Positions 9,050 through 16,660 of a stretch of 52,748 nucleotides of DNA are shown in pieces. Origin of the DNA: Acidobacteriota bacterium (GTDB taxonomy: Bacteria; Acidobacteriota; UBA6911; RPQK01; JAJDTT01); NCBI GenBank assembly GCA_022827025.1, contig JAJDTT010000167.1:1-52748 (forward strand), read 5' to 3'. The notes below the pieces were generated by a model that searched no databases, had not been told where the DNA came from, and saw only the letters and a list, made by a program, of their open reading frames with translations. Each line of letters opens with the position of its first letter. Positions within the stretch are counted from its first letter, which is position 1. A program made the position numbers and the translations under genes.

Positions 9050-10333
9050 ATGTCCCTGGAACTGCGAAACCGGATCTTTCAGCAACTGGACTCGATGTGG
9101 CTCATCGATCCCCACACCCACATCGACCCTCACCGGCCCGCCGCCGAAACGCTGGCCGACATCCTGGGATACCACTACTACACGGAACTGGCCCACTCCG
9201 CCGGCATGCCCCGGGAGGAGATCGAAGAGCCGGGGGTCGGACCCAAGGAAAAGACCAGGCGGCTGATCGCCTGTCTGGGGCCGGTGGAAAACACGGTCCA
9301 GTACAGTTGGCTGGTGGAGATGGCCCAGGCGCTGCTCGGCTTCGACGGCGACCGGATCACGCCGGACAACTGGGAGGATCTCTACGATACGTCTGAGCGC
9401 CTCATGTCCTCGCCGGCCTGGGAACAGGACGTGCTCCGGAGGAGCCGGCTCCGGCGCGTGTTTCTGACCAGCGACTTCGACGATCCCCTGGAGGGGTTCG
9501 ACACGGAATTGTACATCCCCTGTCTCAGGACCGACGACCTGGTGTTCGGCCTCGCCGATTCTGCCGTGCGGGGGCGCCTGGAAAAAGCCGCGGGTGTCTC
9601 CGTCCACGATCCCGCAGCCCTGCGGAGCGCCCTCGGCTCTCTTTTCGAGCACTTCAAGTCCCGCAACGCGCGAGCGGCCGCGATCTCGCTGCCGCCCGAC
9701 TTCACTCCCACGAAAATCTCCGAGCAAGAGGCGGCGGCCGCTCTGGACAGCATTCTGCTGGGCGGAGAAGGCGGCGGCCTCCGCTCGCGGCAATCGTTGT
9801 CCCATTTCGTTTTCTGGACACTGGCCGAGTTCTGCGCCGAGTTCCGGCTGCCCTTCGACCTGATGATCGGGGTCAACCGGGGTGTCTACGAGGCCGGGGT
9901 CTTCCAGGGGCAGGACCTGTACGACAGCCGCGTCTCCCTGATTCAGTACCGCGAACTGTTCAACGCCTTTCCCCAGGTGACCTTCCCCATTTCGGTCCTG
10001 GCCAGCGTCACCAACCAGGAGCTGACCAGCTACGCCTGGATCTTCCCCAACGTGGTGACCCACGGGCATTGGTGGTACTCCAACGCCCCCGCCTTCCTGG
10101 AAGGAGATCTGGCGGCCCGGCTGGAGACCGTGCCCGCCACCAAGCAGATCGGGTACTACAGCGACATGTACAAACTGGAGTTCGCGCTGCCCAAGTTCGC
10201 CATGTACAAGAGGACGCTGGCCAAGGTCCTGGCCGAGCGGTTCGTCATCGATCGGGGATGGCCGGAGCTCCGGGCCCTGGAGTTGGGACGCCAGGTTCTG
10301 CGCGGCAACGTCGACGCCACCTTCGGGTTCTGA
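9050..10333 (+). CDS. Uronate-isomerase-like amidohydrolase-superfamily protein
   Basis: 427 residues. The N-terminal D20-P-H22-T-H24-I-D motif is the first metal-ligand strand of the amidohydrolase fold. Near the C-terminus H338-G-H340-W-W-Y-S-N resembles the 'WWF/WWY' signature of glucuronate (uronate) isomerase. A bona fide UxaC converts D-glucuronate to D-fructuronate or galacturonate to tagaturonate. This protein is shorter than typical UxaC (~460-470) and diverges in between, so it may use another uronate-like sugar. It stands 81 nt after the PSCyt gene, plausibly in the same catabolic unit. Its stop is followed within 4 nt by a hairpin repeat. Fold assignment is strong, exact substrate weak. 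Confidence 0.7.
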   Translation: MSLELRNRIFQQLDSMWLIDPHTHIDPHRPAAETLADILGYHYYTELAHSAGMPREEIEEPGVGPKEKTRRLIACLGPVENTVQYSWLVEMAQALLGFDGDRITPDNWEDLYDTSERLMSSPAWEQDVLRRSRLRRVFLTSDFDDPLEGFDTELYIPCLRTDDLVFGLADSAVRGRLEKAAGVSVHDPAALRSALGSLFEHFKSRNARAAAISLPPDFTPTKISEQEAAAALDSILLGGEGGGLRSRQSLSHFVFWTLAEFCAEFRLPFDLMIGVNRGVYEAGVFQGQDLYDSRVSLIQYRELFNAFPQVTFPISVLASVTNQELTSYAWIFPNVVTHGHWWYSNAPAFLEGDLAARLETVPATKQIGYYSDMYKLEFALPKFAMYKRTLAKVLAERFVIDRGWPELRALELGRQVLRGNVDATFGF

Positions 10334-10336
10334 AAG

Positions 10337-10362
10337 GAGAGGGGACTTTCCTGTCCCCCCTC
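10337..10362. repeat. Hairpin repeat copy A (GAGRGGGGAC-TTTCCT-GTCCCCCCTC type)
   Basis: An inverted repeat with 10-nt arms (10337-10346 and 10353-10362, one A.C mismatch) around the loop TTTCCT. It lies between the convergent ends of the uronate-isomerase-like gene and the sialidase-like gene. The 3' arm and loop are identical to the copy behind recA at 51093-51118. It could end transcripts from both sides, but there is no U-tract. Confidence 0.75.
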
Positions 10363-10373
10363 TTCGCCGCCGG

Positions 10374-11423
10374 CTAATACCCCGAAACTTCCACCGGCTC
10401 AGGTTCAGGAATGTCCACCTTTGCCAGGTAGATGCTCGTCTTCCCCTCGTGGGTCGAGTAATAGCTCATCCAGAGCAGTCCCTCGTGCCACACCATTCCG
10501 GGGTAGCTGGTGTCCCCTCCGGAGGGGAGCCGGAGCAGCTCGGACACGGTCCCCGACTCGAGATCCACCGACCAGAGGAGGGTTCTTCTTTCCCGGTCGG
10601 GAAGGTAGAGCCGGCCCGCAGCCACCAGGCGCCCATCGGGTAGGGAGATCAGGTTGGGCCCGCCGATTCGCTGACCTGAATCCTTCCAGTTCCACAGCGT
10701 GTAGGGCGGCTCCGAGACGCCGATCTGGGCCGAGTTGTCGGGTTTTCCGTCCCGCCGCAACAGGCAGACCGCCGTCCCGTCCTCAAGGAAGATGATGGTC
10801 GATTCGTTGGGGTAGCCGCGGGCGAACAAGACGTTCACGTGGGTGTCGTACGCCACCCCGTCCCGGGTCTTGTAGAGCCGGGCGAACTCCTGCTGACTAT
10901 TGCGCTGGCTGTACGCTTCTCTCGTCGTGTAGCCGACCCCGTAGCCCGTTCCCTCATGCCAGGTCACTCTCCAAAGCCAGAAATCCGGTTCGCCGACGGG
11001 CTGCCGGGGTGTCCACACTTTGCCGTCCTTGGAGAAGGAGACCCAGGGGTTGTAGTCCTCCTGTTCGCCGCCCAACGACTTCCGTTCCGCGGCCAGCAGC
11101 ATCAGCCTGCCGTCGGGTGTGACGACGAGCTTGGGATCCCTCAGATCGTTGCCCGGTTCGGGCGGCATGTGGACGGCGGAAGACCAGTTCTCCCCGTCGG
11201 CGGAGGTGATCACGCGGATGGAACCGTCATGGGAGGTGTGATCCTGCCCTTCGCGGAAGGTGCAGTACCACTGGTCCTGGAACCGAACCAGGTCGGTGAA
11301 GGCGCTGTGGGGAGCCTGGTCCCAGATCTTCTGGACCGAAACCAGCTTGGCGCCGGAAGGTCCGCACCCCGCCGCGGCGGCCAGCACCAGCAGCAATCGA
11401 CAGCAACGGCTCCAACCTGACAT
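10374..11423 (-). CDS. Sialidase-like (BNR/Asp-box) lipoprotein
   Basis: 349 residues. The signal peptide ends in a lipobox (LAAAAGC, Cys at about residue 20), so the product is probably anchored to a membrane lipid. The remainder is a beta-propeller of sialidase/neuraminidase type. 'FREGQDH' lies near the N-terminus, Asp-box-like loops occur (SADGENWSS, SKDGKVWTP), and 'RDPKLVVTPDGRLMLL' and 'FLEDGTAVCLLRRDG' follow. Family members include exo-alpha-sialidases and many glycan-binding or hydrolysing proteins of unknown specificity, so sialic-acid cleavage is not proven. It is convergent with the upstream catabolic genes and followed by hairpin repeat copy A. A role in host- or algae-derived glycan use fits the context. 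Confidence 0.72.
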   Translation of the reverse strand: MSGWSRCCRLLLVLAAAAGCGPSGAKLVSVQKIWDQAPHSAFTDLVRFQDQWYCTFREGQDHTSHDGSIRVITSADGENWSSAVHMPPEPGNDLRDPKLVVTPDGRLMLLAAERKSLGGEQEDYNPWVSFSKDGKVWTPRQPVGEPDFWLWRVTWHEGTGYGVGYTTREAYSQRNSQQEFARLYKTRDGVAYDTHVNVLFARGYPNESTIIFLEDGTAVCLLRRDGKPDNSAQIGVSEPPYTLWNWKDSGQRIGGPNLISLPDGRLVAAGRLYLPDRERRTLLWSVDLESGTVSELLRLPSGGDTSYPGMVWHEGLLWMSYYSTHEGKTSIYLAKVDIPEPEPVEVSGY

Positions 11424-11491
11424 TGTCGTCTCCCTTATCTCGATCCGAATTGATCCAAGACCCAGCGGCCGTATTCGACCGACAAGAACAA

Positions 11492-11566
11492 TGGAGCCGG
11501 CGAAGGGAATTGAACCCCCAACCTACGCATTACGAATGCGCCGCTCTACCGTTGAGCTACGCCGGC
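11492..11566 (-). tRNA. tRNA-Thr (CGU anticodon), CCA encoded
   Basis: Read on the minus strand. The 7-bp acceptor stem is GCCGGCG/CGCCGGC and the D arm is GCTC...GAGC. The anticodon arm is GCGCA-TTCGTAA-TGCGT, giving anticodon CGT (reads ACG, Thr). The T arm is GGGGG-TTCAATT-CCCTT (two G.U pairs), the discriminator is T and CCA is encoded. Total 75 nt. A promoter lies just upstream. Confidence 0.95.
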
Positions 11567-11587
11567 TCCCAGTGGAGGAAAGGACAC

Positions 11588-11617
11588 ATTATAGGAACAA
11601 GTCCCCAGGACTGCCAA
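11588..11617 (-). promoter_or_regulatory. sigma70-like promoter of tRNA-Thr
   Basis: On the minus strand TTGGCA (11612-11617) is followed after 18 nt by a perfect TATAAT (11588-11593). The tRNA 5' end is 21 nt downstream. Confidence 0.7.
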
Positions 11618-11675
11618 CGAGCGTGAGCCAATCCCCGGTTGGAAATCGCATTCCCCGGTGAAAGGAGGTGTCGAG

Positions 11676-12158
11676 ATGATGAGCATGAGGATGAAAACAC
11701 ACCGGATCCGGGTCGTCGCATTGGCGCTGGCGGGACTGGTCTCCCTGCCGGCTCGGGCCGGGGTCATTCCCGGACGTTGGGAGAAGGTCTCGGCCCTGGC
11801 GGTCGCATCGCCCGTCACGGTGGAAATGAAGGACGGGGATCGAGTCAAGGGGCATTACGAGGGTCTGACCGCTACAGACGTCCTGCTCGTGACCCATGAC
11901 GCTCGGGCGGCGATTCCCAGGGAGGACATCGAGACCATCACCACTCAAGCGGAGGACAGTCTCGCCAACGGCATCCTGATCGGTGCCGGAGTTGGAGCCG
12001 GGATCATGGGGGCACTGGCGGCGGGGATTTCCAACGACCTGACTCCACTCGGAGTGTTGATTGTCGCCTCCATTGGACTGGCGCCCGGCCTGGCCGTGGG
12101 CGCCGCGGTCGATGCCGTCCATAAGCCCGCGACCATCGTACTCTACGAAGCGCCGTGA
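11676..12158 (+). CDS. Small exported protein with glycine-rich hydrophobic C-half, unknown function
   Basis: 160 residues from the ATG at 11676. AAGGAGGT sits 6 nt upstream, and a GTG 18 nt earlier would place this ribosome site inside the gene. A signal peptide ends near ARAG. A short beta-rich domain follows (VTVEMKDGDRVKGHYEGL...VLLVTHDARAAIPREDIETIT), which reads like an SM/LSm-type or envelope-stress beta domain. Two hydrophobic glycine-zipper-like segments come next (ILIGAGVGAGIMGALAAG and a second around residues 125-150). It is probably in the envelope. I do not recognise a named family. It stands alone between tRNA-Thr and convergent genes. Confidence 0.6.
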   Translation: MMSMRMKTHRIRVVALALAGLVSLPARAGVIPGRWEKVSALAVASPVTVEMKDGDRVKGHYEGLTATDVLLVTHDARAAIPREDIETITTQAEDSLANGILIGAGVGAGIMGALAAGISNDLTPLGVLIVASIGLAPGLAVGAAVDAVHKPATIVLYEAP

Positions 12159-12257
12159 CATCCGGGCGGTTGCGTCGCAGCCCGTGGCAAAATTCGACAC
12201 GGCGTTCGACCGGGTCCGCATCGGGCGTGGAGACGCGTTGCCCCGGTTCGGCGGCGG

Positions 12258-12581
12258 CTACGACTGAGCTTCCTTGAGGGCGGCGGCCTGGGCCTTGGCG
12301 CCCATGTCCTCCGCCTCCTGGATCCAGCCCTTGGCGTGGTAGAACATGGACAGGCTGGTGTAGGCCAACGGGTTGTCCGGCTCCACGTCCCGGTAGCGCA
12401 GGCCGTACTGCAACGCCTTCTCCAGGTCCTTTTTGTGGTAGCAGCACATGGCCGCGGCGTGCAGGGCGTCTCCGTATCTGGCGTCCTCTTCCAACGCCCG
12501 GTCGAACGCCGCAACGGCTTCGTCCATGCGGTCATCGGCGAAGAGGTCCATCCCCTTCAGGTAGTGGTCTTCCTTGGACAT
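12258..12581 (-). CDS. Small tetratricopeptide-repeat protein
   Basis: 107 residues starting MSKEDHYLKG. GAGGTG lies 3 nt before the ATG, a short spacing. It contains about two and a half TPR units: 'GMDLFADDRMDEAVAAFDRALEEDARYGDALHAA' in part, then 'HKKDLEKALQYGLRYRDVEPDNPLAYTSLSMFYHAKGWIQEAEDMG' in part. There is no signal peptide, so it should be a cytoplasmic protein-interaction module. It lies 95 nt downstream of the non-catalytic M16 gene on the same strand and may belong to that transcription unit. A longer overlapping frame upstream is a shadow of the M16 gene. Confidence 0.75.
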   Translation of the reverse strand: MSKEDHYLKGMDLFADDRMDEAVAAFDRALEEDARYGDALHAAAMCCYHKKDLEKALQYGLRYRDVEPDNPLAYTSLSMFYHAKGWIQEAEDMGAKAQAAALKEAQS

Positions 12582-12676
12582 CGGCACCTCGAAGACATCG
12601 TCCTCCACGCCTGGCGTCCCGTCAAGGCGCCGGACCGGGGAGTGTCGGTTCGTGAAATCCTGTCGTTCCGATTCGG

Positions 12677-14032
12677 CTACTCCAGCCGGTTCCCGTCCGT
12701 GTCGTAGACCGACACGGGGCCCAAATGCGCCAGGTCCTCCTCGACCTGGGAACGGTCCGCCACCACGGTGATGACGGTCCGTCCCGGATCCAGGTAGGTC
12801 CGGGCCGTTTCCCGGATCGTCTCCGGGGTGACCCGCTGCAGCCGCTGGACGTAGTTCCGGTAGTGGTCTTCCGGGAGGCCGTCCAGGCGCCGGCTGACCT
12901 CGAGATCCGCCACCGAATCGGATGTCTCCAGGACGCGGATGTATCGGCCGGTCAGTTCCGCCCGGCAACGGTTCAACTCCCGGGATCCGGGCGGCTCCCG
13001 CCTCAGGCGCTTTAGCTCCTTCAGGCTCTCCTGCAACGACTCGGCCGCCACGTCGCTGCGCACGTCGGCGCCGATGAGGACGACCCCGTCGCTCCGGTAC
13101 CATTTCATGGTGCTGTAGGCGCCGTAGGTGTAGCCCTTGTCCTCCCGCAGGTTCAGGAAGAGCCGGGAGCTGGCGCTGCCCCCCAGGACCTGGTTGGCCA
13201 GGAACAGGGGCGTCCCATCCCGGTGGCCCCGGGGCAACCCGCGGCTGGCCACGACGATCCGGGCCTGGACCGAATGGGGCCGGTGAACCAGCAAGACCCG
13301 CCGTGATTCCGGGGCCGGCGGCAGCGGGGCTCGGTCCTGTTGGGGCGCCTCTCCCGTCCAGATTCCCAGGTGACGCTCGGCCAGGCGTGACGCCCGGTCC
13401 GGCTGCACGGCTCCCGAGAAGGCGAGCAGGGCTCCGCGCGGCGCCAACAGCCGCCGGTGCACTCCGCGCAACGCGTCGCGGTCCGCCGCCTCCACGTGGG
13501 ACACGGGAAACGAGACGCGCGAATAGGGGTGGCTCCGGTAGAGAGCCGAGTGGCTCCGTTCCCGGGCCAGGAACACCGGTTGGGACCGCTGGGACAGAAG
13601 GTGGCTCTTCCACCGGCTCCGGGCCTTCTCCAATTCCTCCTCGGGGAATGCCGGGTTCAGCACCAGGTCCGCCAACAGTTCCAGGGCCGGCTCCAGGTAC
13701 CGGGCCAGCACCGTCAGGGTGAGCTGGCTCTGCTCCATGCGGACCTGAGTGCCGTAGTGAATCGCCAACTGGTCCATCAGGTCCGAGATCTGCCGGGAGT
13801 CGCGGGTCTCGGTTCCCTCTTCCAACAGCTCGACGGCCAGACTCGTCAGGGCCAGGTTTCCGGTGGAGTCGGAGCTGCGGCCGGTGGGCCAGGCCAGGCA
13901 GAGGGAGACCTTGGGAAGGGCGGAATCTTCGACCGTCAGAACCCGAAGCCCGTTCCCCAGGACGGCGTCGGGAATCTTCGGATAGCCGGGTATCGGCAAC
14001 GGCGCTATCGCTGGAGGCTGATCGGTTTTCAT
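12677..14032 (-). CDS. M16-family peptidase-like subunit lacking the zinc site
   Basis: 451 residues of two M16 (insulinase/pitrilysin) half-domains. The helix that should hold HxxEH reads LAVELLEEGTETRDS, so the inverted zinc-binding motif is missing. The C-terminal half keeps the substrate-binding 'GYTYGAYS' Arg/Tyr-type motif. Such inactive subunits pair with an active one, as in bacterial heterodimeric M16 peptidases and mitochondrial processing peptidase. The active partner is immediately upstream in the operon (49-nt gap). No signal peptide is visible. The predicted role is substrate gripping within an M16 heterodimer. The substrate is unknown. Confidence 0.88.
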   Translation of the reverse strand: MKTDQPPAIAPLPIPGYPKIPDAVLGNGLRVLTVEDSALPKVSLCLAWPTGRSSDSTGNLALTSLAVELLEEGTETRDSRQISDLMDQLAIHYGTQVRMEQSQLTLTVLARYLEPALELLADLVLNPAFPEEELEKARSRWKSHLLSQRSQPVFLARERSHSALYRSHPYSRVSFPVSHVEAADRDALRGVHRRLLAPRGALLAFSGAVQPDRASRLAERHLGIWTGEAPQQDRAPLPPAPESRRVLLVHRPHSVQARIVVASRGLPRGHRDGTPLFLANQVLGGSASSRLFLNLREDKGYTYGAYSTMKWYRSDGVVLIGADVRSDVAAESLQESLKELKRLRREPPGSRELNRCRAELTGRYIRVLETSDSVADLEVSRRLDGLPEDHYRNYVQRLQRVTPETIRETARTYLDPGRTVITVVADRSQVEEDLAHLGPVSVYDTDGNRLE

Positions 14033-14081
14033 GACAGGCGCCTATTGCGTCTTCCCGTTCCTCAATCGGACACGCCCCAAT

Positions 14082-15377
14082 TCAACCTTGTCCCGGCTCC
14101 ACCAGCAGCAAGGTGCGGTTTTCCGGACGGAAGGTCTCGGCCGCGACTTGGAGAATTTTCCGGGGAGTCGTTTCGGCGTACCGGGGCCATTCCCGGTTGA
14201 TTTCCCCGGCGTCTCCGTAGAACACGGCGTGGTGGGCCAGGATCTCGCCCACGTCCGACACCTTCTCCAGCCGGCGGACGAAACGAAACGCCAACTGATT
14301 GCGCGCCTTTTCCAGTTCCTGTGGAGTCACCACCTCCCGGCACAGCCGGCCCAGTTCGGCCTCGACCAGGTCCAGGACGGGGTCGACCGGGACCCCGTCC
14401 TGAATCTGCAGAAAGATGTGAAACAGGCTCGGGCCGCGGTACTGGTTCGGTCCGGCCGACAGTCCGGCGACCCAGTTCCGTTCGTACACCAGTTGGCGGT
14501 AGAGGCGCGAGGAGGAGCCGTCCGTCAGCAGCAGGGCGAGGATGCCGAGCGCGTAGTACTCGGGACTGCCCACGGGCGGCATGTGGTAGCCCGTGATGAC
14601 CAGAGGAAGCACGGCCAGGGGGTCCCGGATTGTCTCCCGCTTCTCCTCCCGTTGAGACGGCTCCCGGAATACGGGCCGTGGGGATCGAGTCCGATCCGGA
14701 ATCGATCCGAAGTAGCGGTGGATCGACTCCAGGGCGGCCTCCTCCTCCAGGTCTCCCGATAGAACCAGCACGGCGTTTCCCGGTCCGTAGTGCGTCCGGT
14801 GAAACTCCCTGGCGTCGGCGAGGGTCGCCCGCTGCAGATCTTCGACCGCGCCGATGATGGGATGGGAGTATTCCCAGCTCTCGTAGGCCAGGTCGTCCAG
14901 CCTCAGAAAAGCTCGGCCGTAGGGCCGGTTGTCGTAACTCTGCTTCTTCTCTTCGATGACCGTCTGCCTCTGATTCTCGAAGTTCTCCGCCGTCACCTCC
15001 AGGGAACTCATGCGGTCGGCTTCCAGCCACAGCCCCAGGTCCAGGCAATTCGACGGCAGCGTTTCGTGGTAGGCGGTGCGGTCCTTGCTGGTGGTGGCGT
15101 TCCAGCGTCCTCCCGCCTCGTCCACGTATCGGCCGTGCTCGTTCTTGGCCACGTTCCGGGATCCCTGGAACATCATGTGCTCGAAGAGGTGGGCGAGACC
15201 GGAGAGGCCCGGTACTTCGCAGGAGGAGCCGACCCGGTAATGGAGGCTGATATGCACCAGGGGGACGCGGCTGCTCGGCCGCAGAATGACCTGGAGGCCG
15301 TTGGACAAGGTTTCCTGCCGGAACTTGACGTGAGGGATGTCCCAGAGTTCTTCGGTCGGGCCGGAATCCGTTTTCAT
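14082..15377 (-). CDS. M16-family zinc peptidase, catalytic subunit
   Basis: 431 residues. The inverted zinc motif H63-L-F-E66-H67 (HLFEHM) is intact, and the downstream glutamate helix 'TAENFENQRQTVIEEKKQSYDNRPYG' (in part) follows the usual spacing. The N-terminal 'TLSNGLQVILRPSSRVPLV' is the classic first strand of the fold. The second half-domain supplies the clamp. No export signal is evident, although many bacterial M16 peptidases are periplasmic. It is the first gene of the operon that continues with the inactive M16 subunit and the TPR protein. Likely action: cleavage of short peptides or unfolded segments within a closed chamber formed with its partner. Confidence 0.92.
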   Translation of the reverse strand: MKTDSGPTEELWDIPHVKFRQETLSNGLQVILRPSSRVPLVHISLHYRVGSSCEVPGLSGLAHLFEHMMFQGSRNVAKNEHGRYVDEAGGRWNATTSKDRTAYHETLPSNCLDLGLWLEADRMSSLEVTAENFENQRQTVIEEKKQSYDNRPYGRAFLRLDDLAYESWEYSHPIIGAVEDLQRATLADAREFHRTHYGPGNAVLVLSGDLEEEAALESIHRYFGSIPDRTRSPRPVFREPSQREEKRETIRDPLAVLPLVITGYHMPPVGSPEYYALGILALLLTDGSSSRLYRQLVYERNWVAGLSAGPNQYRGPSLFHIFLQIQDGVPVDPVLDLVEAELGRLCREVVTPQELEKARNQLAFRFVRRLEKVSDVGEILAHHAVFYGDAGEINREWPRYAETTPRKILQVAAETFRPENRTLLLVEPGQG

Positions 15378-15414
15378 GCGGGGATTCTACCGGTTGGCGC
15401 TCGGTCCCGGCGAA

Positions 15415-16038
15415 CTACCGGACCTCGAACTCGAAGAAGACCAGAGGCTCCTTGGCCGAAAAATTATAGACCTCGGGGAGGTAGAAGCGGCTCTTGGAAA
15501 GGTCCCATCCGTCCCACGGGATTTCGTAGAAGACCACGCCGAAGTCCTTGGTGTAGGGGGCAATGAGCTTTTCGCCGAAGTCCTTCTGCTCGAAGTCGGC
15601 GAGCATCTCTTCGCTGGCGACCTTGATCCTCCGGGAGCCGCCGCGTCCCGGGACCGGTGCCGGGAATGTGGAGATCGGGGGCCGCCGCTTGTTGTTCAGG
15701 TCCGCCAGCACGTCCAGATAGTGCATGGGACGATGCCGGGTCCCGGCGCCGTCGATCAGAAAAATGGCCCGGCCGTCCAGGCTCACCACGAAGTCGTTGT
15801 TGTTCTCCACCACGATGAGCACCGGGAGAATCCGCTTCATGGCGAACTTGTCGGTGTCGAACAACTGGCGGGCCTTGTACCGAGTGTCGCAAGGATAGGC
15901 GGCAATGACCAGGTTCTGGGATTCCTGGTGGGCGGCATACTCTCTGGCTTCTTTCGCGCGGATCTCCACGGAGTCGTAGCCTGGAATCAGGGCGCCCGCC
16001 AGAAGCTGGCCGGCCAGAAGAACGTAAACGCCAGTCAT
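15415..16038 (-). CDS. Exported protein of unknown function
   Basis: 207 residues with a short hydrophobic N-terminus (VYVLLAGQLLAGALI) that may be a signal or anchor. It has no repeats and no motif I can place. Features include 'VVSLDGRAIFLIDGAGTRHRPMHYL', in part, and a C-terminal beta-rich stretch (VVFYEIPWDGWDLSKSRFYLP and FFEFEV). It starts at 16038 and ends 38 nt before the M16 catalytic gene, so the two may be co-transcribed. I do not assign a function. Confidence 0.6.
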   Translation of the reverse strand: MTGVYVLLAGQLLAGALIPGYDSVEIRAKEAREYAAHQESQNLVIAAYPCDTRYKARQLFDTDKFAMKRILPVLIVVENNNDFVVSLDGRAIFLIDGAGTRHRPMHYLDVLADLNNKRRPPISTFPAPVPGRGGSRRIKVASEEMLADFEQKDFGEKLIAPYTKDFGVVFYEIPWDGWDLSKSRFYLPEVYNFSAKEPLVFFEFEVR

Positions 16039-16102
16039 TGAATTTCGATACCCATTGTAAGCGGTCAGCGCCGGTTTGCGCGGGGCAGGCTCCTGGTCCC
16101 CT

Positions 16103-16660
16103 TCAAGTCTCTCCCGTTGACGATGCCCGGACCAGGATTCGATCCACGCGCCGGAGGATCTCGCCGTGCAGAACCGACCGGTTCTTCCGGGTCAGTCTGA
16201 CCAGGTGCACATCCTTCCGGTCCCGAATGCGTTTCAGGACTCCGGAGCCGTGCAGTGCGATGGTGCCCAGGACCGGACAAGGCGAATCCAGGAGCTCGAT
16301 TATCGCCTCCCGCAAGGGCCGTGAGAGGAGCTCCATCTTGGCGATCTCGTCCACCACCACCAGGTCCGGCCGCTTCCGCTTCCAGTCCAGATGAGGCAGG
16401 ACCAGGTTCTCCAGCATCCCGGGGTGGACGCCGTAGGGTCCCAGCCGGTGCCGGGACGTGGTCTGGTAGTCCCGGTGCGCGAACACTCCTGAAGTCCCGT
16501 TCAGGGCCACCGCCCGGAAGCCCATGCGCCGGTCCCGGGCGCGGATCTCCTCGGTGTAGAAGCCGCTCAGAGCCAGGTGTCCGAGCCGCTCGATGAGCCG
16601 CTTGACGAGAGTGGTCTTCCCGATTCCCGGATGTCCCGTGAGCAGCAGGTTCGTGGTCAT
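16103..16660 (-). CDS. THEP1-type nucleoside-triphosphatase
   Basis: 185 residues from MTTNLLLTGHPGIGKTT. Walker A is GHPGIGKT (about residues 9-16). 'GFYTEEIR' and 'GFRAVAL' are the conserved strands of the family, and 'VVVDEIAKMELLS' is the Walker B region. These match the NTPase_1/THEP1 family, which hydrolyses ATP/GTP slowly and is related to adenylate-kinase-like P-loops. The cellular role is unresolved, with nucleotide turnover or RNA-linked functions proposed. Its ATG overlaps the stop of the upstream hydrolase (ATGA), indicating translational coupling. The conserved family start sets the N-terminus, and the longer upstream frame is not supported. Confidence 0.85.
   Translation of the reverse strand: MTTNLLLTGHPGIGKTTLVKRLIERLGHLALSGFYTEEIRARDRRMGFRAVALNGTSGVFAHRDYQTTSRHRLGPYGVHPGMLENLVLPHLDWKRKRPDLVVVDEIAKMELLSRPLREAIIELLDSPCPVLGTIALHGSGVLKRIRDRKDVHLVRLTRKNRSVLHGEILRRVDRILVRASSTGET

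Noticed and set aside
12258-13613. A 451-codon minus-strand frame joining TPR sequence to a long Pro/Gly/Arg-rich upstream part
   Set aside because: The upstream ~340 codons lie out of frame over the M16 gene and have the composition of a GC-rich shadow. Only the last 107 codons, with their own ribosome site, are real.
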